DNA from: Gemmatimonadota bacterium
Lineage (GTDB): Bacteria > Gemmatimonadota > Gemmatimonadetes > Longimicrobiales > Longimicrobiaceae
DNA: 13,093 bases
NCBI GenBank assembly: GCA_019240375.1
Contig: JAFAYN010000285.1
Span: 1 to 13,093, forward strand
Direction of reading: 5' to 3'
Part shown: positions 5,137-12,305 of the stretch, piece by piece
How the letters are laid out: each line of letters starts with the position of its first letter
How positions within the stretch are numbered: position 1 is the first letter of the stretch
Made by a program: the position numbers and the translations under genes
The notes under the pieces: model-generated
Database searches by the model: none
Seen by the model: only the letters and a program-made list of their open reading frames with translations
Told to the model about the DNA's origin: nothing

Positions 5137-5787
5137 TCACTTCGCGGCGCGGGAGGCTTCCCTGCGGCCCTTGACCACCTCGATCACCGCCGGGACCACC
5201 GAGATCAGGATGATCGCGATGATCACGATCCCGAAGTTCTCCTTCACCGCGGGGATGTTGCCGAAGAAGTAGCCCGCGAAGACGAACAGGACGATCCAGA
5301 GCGCGCCGCCGGCCACGCTGTAGGCCAGGAAGCGCGGGTACTTCATCCGCGAGGCGCCGGCCACGAACGGGGCGTAGGTGCGCACGATGGGGATGAAGCG
5401 GGCGATCACGATCGTCTTCCCCCCGTACTTCTCGTAGAACCCCTCCGTGCGGCGCAGGTACTCCGTCTTCAGCACCCGGGCGTCGTCCCGGAAGACCCGC
5501 GTCCCCACCGTGTGCCCGATCCAGTAGTTGACGTTGTCCCCTACCACCACCGCCGCCATCAGGATCACGGCCAGGAGCCCCACGTTCATCGCCCCCGTCG
5601 CCGCGAGCGCACCGGCCGCGAACAGGAGCGAGTCGCCCGGGAGGAAGGGGGTCACCACCAGCCCCGTCTCGCAGAAGACGATCAGCGCCAGGATCGCGTA
5701 CGTCCACGTGCCGTACTCGCGGATCAGCTCTGCGAGGTGCTTGTCCAGGTGGAGGAAGTAGTCTACGAAGTGGCGGATCAGCTCCAT
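5137..5787 (-). CDS. DedA-family (SNARE-associated/VTT) membrane protein
   Basis: The product is 216 aa, the usual length for bacterial DedA proteins such as E. coli YqjA/YghB. The first membrane segment contains FCETGLVVTPFLPGDSLLFAAGALA. The hallmark reentrant segment is ARFIPIVRTYAPFVAGASRM (129-148), followed by two C-terminal helices and a basic tail. The residues known to be essential in YqjA (two acidic near 39 and 51, Arg130, Arg136) are matched by Glu40, Asp52, Arg130 and Arg136. The family acts in the cytoplasmic membrane, in proton-dependent processes and as undecaprenyl-phosphate or phospholipid translocases. Which of these applies here cannot be decided from sequence. The ATG at 5787 has only a short GGA just upstream. 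It is divergent from the MoeB-like gene and probably has its own promoter. Confidence 0.93.
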   Translation of the reverse strand: MELIRHFVDYFLHLDKHLAELIREYGTWTYAILALIVFCETGLVVTPFLPGDSLLFAAGALAATGAMNVGLLAVILMAAVVVGDNVNYWIGHTVGTRVFRDDARVLKTEYLRRTEGFYEKYGGKTIVIARFIPIVRTYAPFVAGASRMKYPRFLAYSVAGGALWIVLFVFAGYFFGNIPAVKENFGIVIIAIILISVVPAVIEVVKGRREASRAAK

Positions 5788-5855
5788 TCCAGCGGCCGGT
5801 TGCGGGCGAGGGCGGACGGTCGGGCGGATGCTCGCGCCCGGACGACGGAGCGCGA

Positions 5856-5884
5856 ATGCTATCGGGTGCGGGGGCTTGATACAA
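5856..5884 (-). promoter_or_regulatory. Putative promoter for the DedA-family gene
   Basis: On the minus strand TTGTAT (5884-5879), a 17-nt spacer and TAGCAT (5861-5856) form a plausible sigma-70-type promoter about 70-100 nt before the DedA start. The -35 lies within the small palindrome CTTG-ATA-CAAG, which on the plus strand offers TTGATA as a -35-like hexamer for the divergent MoeB-rhodanese gene. I found no matching -10 for that direction. Confidence 0.4.
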
Positions 5885-5974
5885 GTCCCGGGCGGGTAAC
5901 GTCTTTCCCCTCCGGTGGCCGCGGGTTAACCTTGTGGAGCCCCGGACCTCTCCCTTTCACGGCGACGCGCCACG

Positions 5975-7168
5975 ATGGACGAACCACGGACCGACCCGGT
6001 CACCCCCACGCTCTCGCCCGGAGAAACGCTCCGCTACGCGCGGCACCTGATCCTCCCCGAGGTGGGGCCGGCGGGGCAGCGGAAGCTGAAGTCGTCGCGC
6101 GTCCTGCTGGTGGGTGCCGGGGGGCTGGGGTCGCCGCTGGCGCTGTACCTGGCCGCCGCCGGCGTGGGTACGCTGGGGATCGTGGACTTCGACGTGGTGG
6201 ACACCACCAACCTGCAGCGCCAGGTGCTGCACGGGACGTCGGACGTGGGGCGGGCCAAGCTGGACTCCGCCCGCGACCGGATCGGCGAGGTCAACCCGCA
6301 CGTCCGGGTGGAGCCGCACCCCGTCCGCCTCTCGTCCGACAACGCGCTGGACCTCCTCTGCGAGTACGACGTGGTGGTGGACGGGACCGACAACTTCCCC
6401 ACCCGCTACCTGGTCAACGACGCCTGCGTCCTGCTGGGGAAGCCCAACGTGTACGGCTCCATCCTGCGCTGGGAGGGGCAGGCCTCGGTGTTCTGGGCCG
6501 AGCGGGGGCCCTGCTACCGCTGCCTCTTCCGCGAGCCGCCCCCGCCGGGGATGGTCCCCTCCTGCGCCGAGGGCGGGGTGCTGGGCGTGCTCCCCGGGAT
6601 GATCGGGACCATCCAGGCCACCGAGACGGTCAAGCTCCTGCTGGGGGTGGGGGAGCCGATGGTGGGGCGGCTCTTGCTTTTGGATGCCCTGCGGATGAGG
6701 TTTCGGGAACTGAAGCTGCGCAAGGACCCCGAGTGCCCGGTGTGCGGGGAGCACCCCACCATCCGGGAACTGATCGACTACGACCGTTTCTGCGGCGTCC
6801 CGCAGAACACCCCGACGGAGGCGAGCATGGCGAACGGCAAGGACATCCCGGAGATCACCCCCACCGAGCTCAAGGCGCGCCTGGACCGCGGCGAGAAGCT
6901 GACCATCATCGACGTGCGCGAGCCGCACGAGTGGGAGATCGGGAACCTGGAGGAGCACGGCGCCCGGCTCATCCCCCTGGGTCAGCTCCCGGACCGGATC
7001 AACGAGATCGGCCAGGGCGAGGAGGTCGTCCTGCACTGCCGCTCCGGCGGGCGCAGCGGCAAGGCGCTGGAGTACCTGCGCGAGCACGGCTACGACAACC
7101 TGCTCAACCTCAAGGGCGGGATCCTGGCCTGGTCCGAGGACGTGGACCCGACCATCCCGAAGTACTGA
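5975..7168 (+). CDS. MoeB/ThiF-type adenylyltransferase-rhodanese fusion (MoeZ/MOCS3-like)
   Basis: The product is 397 aa with two domains. The N-terminal E1-like domain (about 15-265) has the nucleotide loop GAGGLGSP (47-54), NLQRQVLH (79-86), DGTDNFPTRYLVND (136-149) and the zinc ligand pairs CYRC (180-183) and CPVC (254-257). A cysteine in PSCAEGG (197) lies where these enzymes can form a thioester. The C-terminal rhodanese domain (about 291-397) has DVREPHEWEIG and the active loop CRSGGRSG with Cys355. Such fusions adenylate the C-terminal glycine of a ubiquitin-like sulfur carrier (MoaD, ThiS or CysO type) and then supply persulfide sulfur. The partner pathway could be molybdopterin, thiamine, cysteine or tRNA thiolation, and no carrier gene is in the window. 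No clear Shine-Dalgarno precedes the ATG. A strong terminator follows. Confidence 0.93.
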   Translation: MDEPRTDPVTPTLSPGETLRYARHLILPEVGPAGQRKLKSSRVLLVGAGGLGSPLALYLAAAGVGTLGIVDFDVVDTTNLQRQVLHGTSDVGRAKLDSARDRIGEVNPHVRVEPHPVRLSSDNALDLLCEYDVVVDGTDNFPTRYLVNDACVLLGKPNVYGSILRWEGQASVFWAERGPCYRCLFREPPPPGMVPSCAEGGVLGVLPGMIGTIQATETVKLLLGVGEPMVGRLLLLDALRMRFRELKLRKDPECPVCGEHPTIRELIDYDRFCGVPQNTPTEASMANGKDIPEITPTELKARLDRGEKLTIIDVREPHEWEIGNLEEHGARLIPLGQLPDRINEIGQGEEVVLHCRSGGRSGKALEYLREHGYDNLLNLKGGILAWSEDVDPTIPKY

Positions 7169-7196
7169 GCTTCGGCAGGCGGGCAGGCATGCGCGG

Positions 7197-7231
7197 AGGC
7201 GCCCGGGAAGCTCCTGGGCGCCTTCTTTCTT
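7197..7231 (+). terminator. Rho-independent terminator after the MoeB-rhodanese gene
   Basis: AGGCGCCCGGG and CCTGGGCGCCT pair over 11 bp (one G-U) around the loop AAGCT. TCTTTCTT follows directly. This is the best intrinsic terminator in the window. It ends about 26 nt before the next start codon, so the following gene either has a very short leader or depends on read-through. Confidence 0.8.
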
Positions 7232-7256
7232 CACCACACCACCCTGGACCGGCTCC

Positions 7257-8240
7257 ATGTCGACGACCACCGAAAGCACGCCCCTCCCCCTCCCCACCTT
7301 CGACTCGGTGCGCGACGCCGTCGGGCGGATCCGGGGGGTGGCCCACCGCACTCCGGTTATCACCTCGCGCACCCTGGACGATACTACGGGAGCCCGGGTC
7401 TTCCTGAAGTGCGAGAACCTGCAGCGCATGGGCGCCTTCAAGTTCCGCGGCGCGTACAACGCCCTGTCCCGGCTGGGGGAGGCGGAGCGGGCGGCCGGAG
7501 TGCTGACCTTCTCGTCCGGGAACCACGCGCAGGCGACGGCGCTCAGCGGCCGGATCCTGGGGGTGCGGACGGTGGTGGTGATGCCGGACAACGCCCCGGC
7601 CTCCAAGGTGGCCGCCACCCGCGGCTACGGCGCCGAGGTGATCCTGTACGACCCGGCGCGCGACTCCCGCGAGGAGATCGCGGGGCGGCTGCGCGACGAG
7701 CGCGGGATGACGCTGATCCCCCCGTACGACCACCCGGACGTGATCGCCGGGCAGGGGACGGCGGCGCTGGAGCTGCTGGAGGAGTGCGGGCCGCTCGACT
7801 ACCTGTTCGCGCCGTGCGGCGGCGGCGGGCTGCTGAGCGGGACGGCGCTGGCGGCGGGCGGGGCGGCCCCGGGGTGCCGGGTGGTGGGGGTGGAGCCGGC
7901 GCTGGCCGACGACGCCACCCGCTCCTTCCGCACCGGCGAGCTGCAGCGCGTGCACAACCCGCCCACCATCGCCGACGGACTGCGCACCCCGGCGCTGGGG
8001 AGCTACACCTTTCCGCTGGTGCGGGCCCACGTCGCGGAGATGCGCACCGTCTCCGAAGAGGAGATCGTCGCGTCGATGCGCTTCCTGTGGACCCGGACCA
8101 AGCTGGTGGTGGAGCCCTCCGGGGCGGTGTCTCTCGCCCCCCTCCTGGCCGGGATCCCCGAGCTGGCCGGAAAGCGCGTGGGGGTGATCCTGAGCGGTGG
8201 AAACGTGGACCTCGCCACCGCGTGTGTCCTCCTGGCCTGA
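7257..8240 (+). CDS. PLP-dependent threonine dehydratase / serine racemase family enzyme
   Basis: The product is 327 aa, a fold-type II PLP enzyme of the size of biodegradative threonine dehydratase or serine racemase, without the C-terminal regulatory ACT domain of IlvA. The PLP lysine is Lys62 in AFKFRGA. SSGNHAQ (86-92) is the substrate carboxylate loop, GGGGLLSG (188-195) the phosphate-binding loop, and SGGN (313-316) lies near the pyridine nitrogen. Glu213, Ala217 and Asp219 in EPALADD match the metal site of serine racemase. Expected chemistry is deamination of L-threonine or L-serine to 2-oxo acids, or serine racemisation; sequence alone does not separate these. The start lacks an obvious Shine-Dalgarno and sits just after a terminator. 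PdxH, the enzyme making its PLP cofactor, is two genes downstream. Confidence 0.92.
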   Translation: MSTTTESTPLPLPTFDSVRDAVGRIRGVAHRTPVITSRTLDDTTGARVFLKCENLQRMGAFKFRGAYNALSRLGEAERAAGVLTFSSGNHAQATALSGRILGVRTVVVMPDNAPASKVAATRGYGAEVILYDPARDSREEIAGRLRDERGMTLIPPYDHPDVIAGQGTAALELLEECGPLDYLFAPCGGGGLLSGTALAAGGAAPGCRVVGVEPALADDATRSFRTGELQRVHNPPTIADGLRTPALGSYTFPLVRAHVAEMRTVSEEEIVASMRFLWTRTKLVVEPSGAVSLAPLLAGIPELAGKRVGVILSGGNVDLATACVLLA

Positions 8241-8247
8241 GGCCAGG
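8231..8247 (+). other. Perfect stem-loop with the dehydratase stop codon as its loop
   Basis: CCTGGCC (8231-8237) and GGCCAGG (8241-8247) are perfect 7-bp arms, and the three loop bases are the TGA stop codon. No T-run follows, so it is at most a weak or factor-dependent terminator. It may protect the 3' end of the message or slow the ribosome at termination. Confidence 0.5.
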
Positions 8248-8255
8248 CACTCATC

Positions 8256-8287
8256 TTGAAACTATTTATGGAGAGCGCAAGCATACT
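8256..8287 (+). promoter_or_regulatory. Possible promoter for the HD-GYP regulator gene
   Basis: An AT-rich island in the gap contains TTGAAA (8256-8261), five of six matches to a -35 box. The best -10-like hexamer is CATACT (8282-8287) at a long 20-nt spacing; at 17 nt only AAGCAT is available. The element is therefore suggestive rather than convincing. Confidence 0.3.
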
Positions 8288-8321
8288 CGCCCCCCCCGTC
8301 CGCCGCCGGTCAGGAGTCCCC

Positions 8322-9392
8322 ATGAGCAGCATCGAGATCCCGGGTCGATCCGAGGCCAGGGGCGGCCGCATCCTGGTGGTGGACGACGAGGTGAGCATCT
8401 GCCGGTCGCTGCACCGCTTCCTGACCCGGATCGGGCACCAGGTGGAGACGGTGCAGGACGTGGACGACGCGGTGGAGGTCCTCGCGCCCGGGCACTTCGA
8501 CCTGGTGGTGACCGACCTGCGGCTCCCCGGGCGCTCGGGGCTGGAGCTGCTGAGCGAGGTGCAGGCGCGCTCCCCGGGGACGCGGATGATCCTGATGAGC
8601 GCCAACGCCGACATCGCGTCGGCGGCGGTGGCGATCGACCGCGGGGTGGACCACTTCCTGATCAAGCCGTTCGACCTGGACGAGCTGCGCGTGCGCGTGG
8701 ACCAGTCGCTGGCGCGCCGCAGGGCCGAGCAGGACGCCCTGCGCGAGTGGGAGCTGCTGCAGGCGCAGCTCCGCCAGCGCGAGACGGAGAGCAAGATCTG
8801 GATCCTGCGCGCCGCGCACGCCCTGGCGGCCGCGGTGGAGGCCAAGGACCCCTACACCGCGGGCCACGCCACCCGGGTGACCGCCTACGCCATGTCCATG
8901 GCCGAGCAGGTCGGCGGGATCGACCTGCTCCGCTTCCGCCTGGCCGGCGACCTGCACGACGTGGGGAAGATCGGGGTGCCGGACACCGTGCTCAACAAGC
9001 CGGGGCGGCTCACCGACGAGGAGATGGCGCTGGTGCAGAAGCACCCGGAGGTCGGGGCGCGGATCCTGGAGCCGCTGATCGACGACCCGATGGCGCTGGG
9101 GGTGGTGCGCTGGCACCACGAGCGCTGGGACGGGCGGGGGTACCCGGACGGGCTGGCGGGCGACCGCATCCCCCTGGCCGCGCGGGTGCTGGCCGTCGCC
9201 GACACGCTGGACGCCATGACCTCGCACCGGGCCTACCGGCGGGGGCTCCCCCTGGCGGACGCGGTGGAGGAGATCCGGCGCTGCGCCGGGACGCAGTTCG
9301 ACCCGGCGGTGGTGGCGGTGTTCGAGCGCACCCTCCCCGTGCTGGAGGCGCAGTACCAGCGCTTCGGCGGGGGCACCCCGAAGACGGGGTGA
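8322..9392 (+). CDS. Response regulator with HD-GYP c-di-GMP phosphodiesterase domain (RpfG-like)
   Basis: The product is 356 aa from ATG 8322, chosen because AGGAG lies 5 nt upstream and the receiver domain begins soon after; an upstream in-frame ATG at 8256 has no such support. The receiver domain (about 16-132) has the acidic pair in VVDDE (21-22), phosphoacceptor Asp65 in VVTDLRLPG, the switch segment MSAN and Lys115 in LIKPF. A helical linker (about 135-160) leads to the HD-GYP domain (about 165-345) with His182 in GHATR, the HD pair at 212-213 in HDVGKIG, HPEVGARIL (241-249), HHERWDGRGYPDGL (265-278) and ADTLDAM. Metal ligands look complete, so hydrolysis of cyclic di-GMP is expected. 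No kinase is adjacent on this strand. The hybrid-free kinase at 10099-11400 is the nearest candidate partner. Confidence 0.95.
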   Translation: MSSIEIPGRSEARGGRILVVDDEVSICRSLHRFLTRIGHQVETVQDVDDAVEVLAPGHFDLVVTDLRLPGRSGLELLSEVQARSPGTRMILMSANADIASAAVAIDRGVDHFLIKPFDLDELRVRVDQSLARRRAEQDALREWELLQAQLRQRETESKIWILRAAHALAAAVEAKDPYTAGHATRVTAYAMSMAEQVGGIDLLRFRLAGDLHDVGKIGVPDTVLNKPGRLTDEEMALVQKHPEVGARILEPLIDDPMALGVVRWHHERWDGRGYPDGLAGDRIPLAARVLAVADTLDAMTSHRAYRRGLPLADAVEEIRRCAGTQFDPAVVAVFERTLPVLEAQYQRFGGGTPKTG

Positions 9393-9398
9393 CCCCCG
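9368..9398 (+). terminator. Terminator-like hairpin overlapping the HD-GYP stop codon
   Basis: CGGGGG-CACCCC pairs with GGGGTG-a-CCCCCG around the loop GAAGAC: two 6-bp blocks separated by one bulged A. The stop codon (9390-9392) lies in the right arm. No T-run follows, so termination would need another factor or be partial. Confidence 0.45.
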
Positions 9399-9404
9399 TG
9401 GCGC

Positions 9405-9433
9405 TTGCCCCCACCCGCCCCGCCCCCTAAGAT
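9405..9433 (+). promoter_or_regulatory. Putative promoter for pdxH
   Basis: TTGCCC (9405-9410) and TAAGAT (9428-9433) are separated by exactly 17 nt of almost pure C/G. TAAGAT is the only AT-rich hexamer in the gap. The predicted transcript would begin near 9440, about 38 nt before the pdxH ATG. Confidence 0.4.
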
Positions 9434-9477
9434 CCCCCCTCCCGAGCCCACGACCCCACCCGCACCGAAGGACCGCG

Positions 9478-10086
9478 ATGCCGGACAACGCTCCCGGGGC
9501 GCCGCACGACCCCTTCGCCCGCTTCGGCGAGTGGCTGGAGCGCGCCCGCGCCACCGACCTCCCCGAGCCCACCGCCATGTCGCTCTCCACGGTGAGCGCC
9601 GCGGGGCGGCCCTCCACCCGGATGGTGCTCCTCAAGGGGTTCGACGCGCGGGGATTCGTGTTCTACACCAACCTGGGGAGCCGCAAGGCGCGGGAGATCG
9701 GCGAGAACCCGTGGGTGGCGCTCTGCTTCCACTGGCAGCCGCTGGAGGCGCAGGTGCGGATCGAGGGGCGGGCCGAGCCGGTGAGCGACGCGGAGGCGGA
9801 CGAGTACTACGCCTCCCGCGCGCGGGGGAGCCAGGTGGGCGCCTGGGCGTCGAAGCAGAGCACGCCGCTGGACCGGCGCGCCACGCTGGAGGAGCGGGTA
9901 CGGGAGGTGGAAGCGCGCTTCGCCGGGAGCGACGTCCCCCGCCCCCCCTTCTGGTCCGGGTTCAGGGTGGTCCCCGACCGGATCGAGTTCTGGCAGGGGA
10001 TGCCGAGCCGACTGCACGACCGCGACGTGTACACCCGCGACGAAATCGCCCCGGGCGGGTGGTCGGTGCAGCGGCTGTACCCCTGA
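9478..10086 (+). CDS. pdxH: Pyridoxamine/pyridoxine 5'-phosphate oxidase
   Basis: The product is 202 aa, slightly shorter than E. coli PdxH (218 aa). It oxidises PNP or PMP to pyridoxal 5'-phosphate using FMN and oxygen, in the cytoplasm. FMN-binding segments are visible: RMVLLKGFD (48-56), VFYTNLGSRKA (61-71) and the Gln/Ser cluster around SQVGAWASKQS (118-128). The substrate-binding C-terminus has FWSGFRVVPDRIEFWQG (158-174), RLHDR (178-182) and the terminal WSVQRLYP. AAGGAC-like purines 5-10 nt upstream (GAAGGA) give a usable ribosome binding site at ATG 9478. It lies two genes after a PLP-dependent dehydratase but probably has its own promoter. The gene ends 12 nt from the convergent kinase gene. 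Confidence 0.95.
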   Translation: MPDNAPGAPHDPFARFGEWLERARATDLPEPTAMSLSTVSAAGRPSTRMVLLKGFDARGFVFYTNLGSRKAREIGENPWVALCFHWQPLEAQVRIEGRAEPVSDAEADEYYASRARGSQVGAWASKQSTPLDRRATLEERVREVEARFAGSDVPRPPFWSGFRVVPDRIEFWQGMPSRLHDRDVYTRDEIAPGGWSVQRLYP

Positions 10087-10092
10087 GCGCCG

Positions 10093-10111
10093 CCCCGGTC
10101 AGGCGTCGGGG
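10093..10111. terminator. Possible shared terminator hairpin between convergent pdxH and the kinase gene
   Basis: CCCCG and CGGGG pair around a 9-nt spacer, extendable by two wobble pairs on the RNA, and include the kinase stop codon. The convergent genes are only 12 nt apart, so any terminator must overlap their ends. No T-run is present on either side, so efficiency is doubtful. Confidence 0.3.
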
Positions 10112-11400
10112 ACTTCCGCCACCGGGAGGGTGAAGCAGAAGCGGCTCCCCTCCCCCACCACGCTCTCCACCCACACCCGCCCCTCGTGCGCGGCGACGAT
10201 CCCCTGGACGATCGCCAGCCCCAGCCCGATCCCCCTGCGGTCGGTGCGGTCCGCCTGCCAGAAGCGGTCGAAGAGGTGCGGGAGCTGCTCGGGCGGGATC
10301 CCCTTCCCGGTGTCGGCCACCACGCAGCGCACCTCCCCTTCCTCCTCGCCCCGCTCCGCGGCCAGCGTGACGGTCCCCCCCGCCGCGGTGAACTTGACCG
10401 CGTTCCCCACCAGGTTGGAGATCACCTGCAGCACGCGGTGACGGTCCGCCCGCACCTTCGGCAGCCCCGCCTCCACCCGGCACTCCAGCGTCAGCGACGC
10501 GCCCGCGACCACGGGCTCCAGCATCTCCTGCGCTTCCACCAGGAGCGAGTGGACGTCGGTGGGGCGGAGGTCGAGCGGGATCCGCCCCGACTCCATCCGG
10601 GTCACGTCCATCAGGTCCTGGATCAGCCGCGCGACGCGGTCCGCCGAGCGGCGGATGATCTCCAGGTGCCTGCGCTCCGCCCTGCGGTCCCCCTCGGGCG
10701 GGACCATCTCCAGCAGCGAGTCGGCGGCCATGGAGATGGTCGCCACCGGGTTACGCAGGTCGTGGGAGACGATCCCCAGCACCTCCTCGCGCGCCCGCAC
10801 GGCCCGCTGCGCCCGCTCGTACAGGAGGGCGTTGTCGATGGACAGGGCGGCGATGCGGGCCAGCTCCCGGGCCAGCGCCAGGTCGCCGTCGCCGTAGAAG
10901 CGGTCGGTGCGGGTGGACCCCAGCCCCACCACCCCCAGCCTGTGCCCCCGCGCCACCAGCGGGGCGACGATGAACGAGGTGGGCGCCAGCCGGCGCAGCA
11001 GCTCCATCCCCTCCGCGCTGGTCCGCGCCTCCCGCAGCCACTCCTCCGTCACCCGCTCCACCAGCAGCGGCTCCCCCGTGCGGAGCACTTCCTGGAAGGG
11101 GCCGTCGGGGGCCTCGTCGCTCCCGGCCACCTCCCGGCGGAGGGACTCCTCCCGCGCCGGGTCGATGTGCGAGAAGGCGACGCGCCGCATCCGCTCCCCC
11201 CCGTCCTCCACCACGTCCACCAGGCAGAAGCAGGCGATGCGGGGGACCGCGAGCGAGGCCACGGTCCGGAGTGTGGCCTGGTAGTCGAGCGAGGAGGCGA
11301 GCATGGCCCCCGTCTCCATCAGGAAGCGGAGCGCCTCGCGCGTCCCGATGCGGGCGCGGATGCGGGGCGTCTCGTCCGGGAGCGGGAGCGCGTCGCTCAT
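10099..11400 (-). CDS. Soluble GAF-domain sensor histidine kinase
   Basis: The product is 433 aa with no membrane helix, so the sensor is cytoplasmic. A GAF domain covers about 25-195, with the characteristic segment TSFIVAPLVARGHRLGVVG. It is followed by a coiled-coil link and a HisKA domain with the phosphorylated His213 in VSHDLRNP. The HATPase_c domain has the N box NLVGNAVKF (329-337), G1 DTGKGI (363-368), F box FDRFWQ and G2 GIGLGLAI (390-397). All catalytic motifs are intact. There is no receiver domain. The ATG at 11400 shares an ATGA overlap with the upstream hydratase gene, so translation is probably coupled. No response regulator is in this operon; the HD-GYP regulator about 700 nt away on the other strand is the nearest possible target. 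The GAF ligand is unknown. Confidence 0.94.
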   Translation of the reverse strand: MSDALPLPDETPRIRARIGTREALRFLMETGAMLASSLDYQATLRTVASLAVPRIACFCLVDVVEDGGERMRRVAFSHIDPAREESLRREVAGSDEAPDGPFQEVLRTGEPLLVERVTEEWLREARTSAEGMELLRRLAPTSFIVAPLVARGHRLGVVGLGSTRTDRFYGDGDLALARELARIAALSIDNALLYERAQRAVRAREEVLGIVSHDLRNPVATISMAADSLLEMVPPEGDRRAERRHLEIIRRSADRVARLIQDLMDVTRMESGRIPLDLRPTDVHSLLVEAQEMLEPVVAGASLTLECRVEAGLPKVRADRHRVLQVISNLVGNAVKFTAAGGTVTLAAERGEEEGEVRCVVADTGKGIPPEQLPHLFDRFWQADRTDRRGIGLGLAIVQGIVAAHEGRVWVESVVGEGSRFCFTLPVAEVPDA

Positions 11401-12305
11401 GCGCCCGCGAAGCTCCCCTCGGCGTACACCTTCGCGCCGTCCTCCCCCACCACCCGGAACTCGCCGCGCCCCTCCGTCTCCCGCACCTGCAGGCAGACCC
11501 GCGCGGGGAGGAGGAGCGGCGCGCGGAAGGTGATCCCCAGCCGCCGCAGCCCGGTGGGATCCCCCCGGAAGCGGCGCTCGATCAGCACGTGCGCTACCAT
11601 CGCCCGGGTGCAGTGCCCGTGCAGGATCGGGCGCCGGAAGCCGAACGGGCGGGCAGTCCACGACCAGAGGTGGATCGGGTTGTAGTCGCCCGAGGCCAGG
11701 GCGTAGCGACGCCCCGCCCCGGAGCGGAGTGCCCAGCGGTGCAGCTCCTCCCACCCTTCCCCCTCACCCGCGTCCGGCGCCTGGCGCGAGGAAGCGGGGC
11801 TGGCCGCGGCGTCGCGCGAGCGGATCAGGTACACGGCGGTACTTTGCGAGCAGAGCTGCTCGGCGCCGTTCCAGTTGCGCGCCGTCAGCGTCAGGCGCAC
11901 CCCGCGCGGGGTGGTTTCCGAGCGCTCCAGCTCCAGCCGGCAGCGCACGTGGTCGTCGGCGCGCAGGGGGCGCAGGGGGAGGAGCTCGCTTTCCAGGTGG
12001 AGCACCCCGCCCAGCGGGAAGTCGCCCTCCAGCTGCGACAGGAGCCGCAGCGTGACCGCCGTTTCCCAGGTGGCGCAGTAGCAGGGGGAGACTGTCCCCT
12101 CGTCCCCGCCCAATGCCCCGATCCGCTCGCCATCGGTGGCGCGCAGGTACCTGGCCGCGCGGCCGGGATCGGGCGCGACCCGCTCCTCCAGCGCGATCCT
12201 GCGGCGCGGCGCCAGGGATGCGGAGGGGCGCTCCCCGCCCCCGGGGCGCATCCCCCGCACCGCCAGCTTCGCCATCGTCAGCAGCTGCTCCGCGGCTCCG
12301 CTCAT
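11397..12305 (-). CDS. MaoC-like hot-dog dehydratase/hydratase (two-part)
   Basis: The product is 302 aa from ATG 12305, which overlaps the yjbQ stop as ATGA and has a G-rich tract just upstream. The C-terminal hot-dog domain (about 185-300) has the hydratase-2 motif YALASGDYNPIHLW (201-214), with likely catalytic Asp207 and His212, and PILHGHCTRAM further on, as in R-specific enoyl-CoA hydratases and FAS-type dehydratases. The N-terminal half (about 35-165) looks like a second, non-catalytic hot-dog unit, an arrangement seen in MFP2-type and mycobacterial HtdX-type proteins. The likely substrate is a 3-hydroxyacyl or enoyl thioester (CoA or ACP). Residues 165-185 are a low-complexity linker. 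Its position between yjbQ and a histidine kinase is unexpected and gives no clear pathway. Confidence 0.85.
   Translation of the reverse strand: MSGAAEQLLTMAKLAVRGMRPGGGERPSASLAPRRRIALEERVAPDPGRAARYLRATDGERIGALGGDEGTVSPCYCATWETAVTLRLLSQLEGDFPLGGVLHLESELLPLRPLRADDHVRCRLELERSETTPRGVRLTLTARNWNGAEQLCSQSTAVYLIRSRDAAASPASSRQAPDAGEGEGWEELHRWALRSGAGRRYALASGDYNPIHLWSWTARPFGFRRPILHGHCTRAMVAHVLIERRFRGDPTGLRRLGITFRAPLLLPARVCLQVRETEGRGEFRVVGEDGAKVYAEGSFAGA

Noticed and set aside
5876..5902. TTGATA with TAACGT as a promoter for the MoeB-rhodanese gene
   Set aside because: The spacing is only 15 nt and the -10 hexamer matches consensus at three positions. The same bases fit better as the -35 of the divergent DedA gene.
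4630..7407. A 925-codon plus-strand open frame across the LysM, DedA and MoeB regions
   Set aside because: It runs antisense to two well-supported genes and out of frame with the MoeB-rhodanese gene. Its product is Arg/Pro/His-rich without domains, a typical GC-rich shadow frame.
8243..8260. Sigma-54-like element AGGCAC-N5-TTGAA between the dehydratase and HD-GYP genes
   Set aside because: The GC dinucleotide at -12, needed for sigma-54 promoters, is GA here, and no enhancer-binding regulator is in the window.
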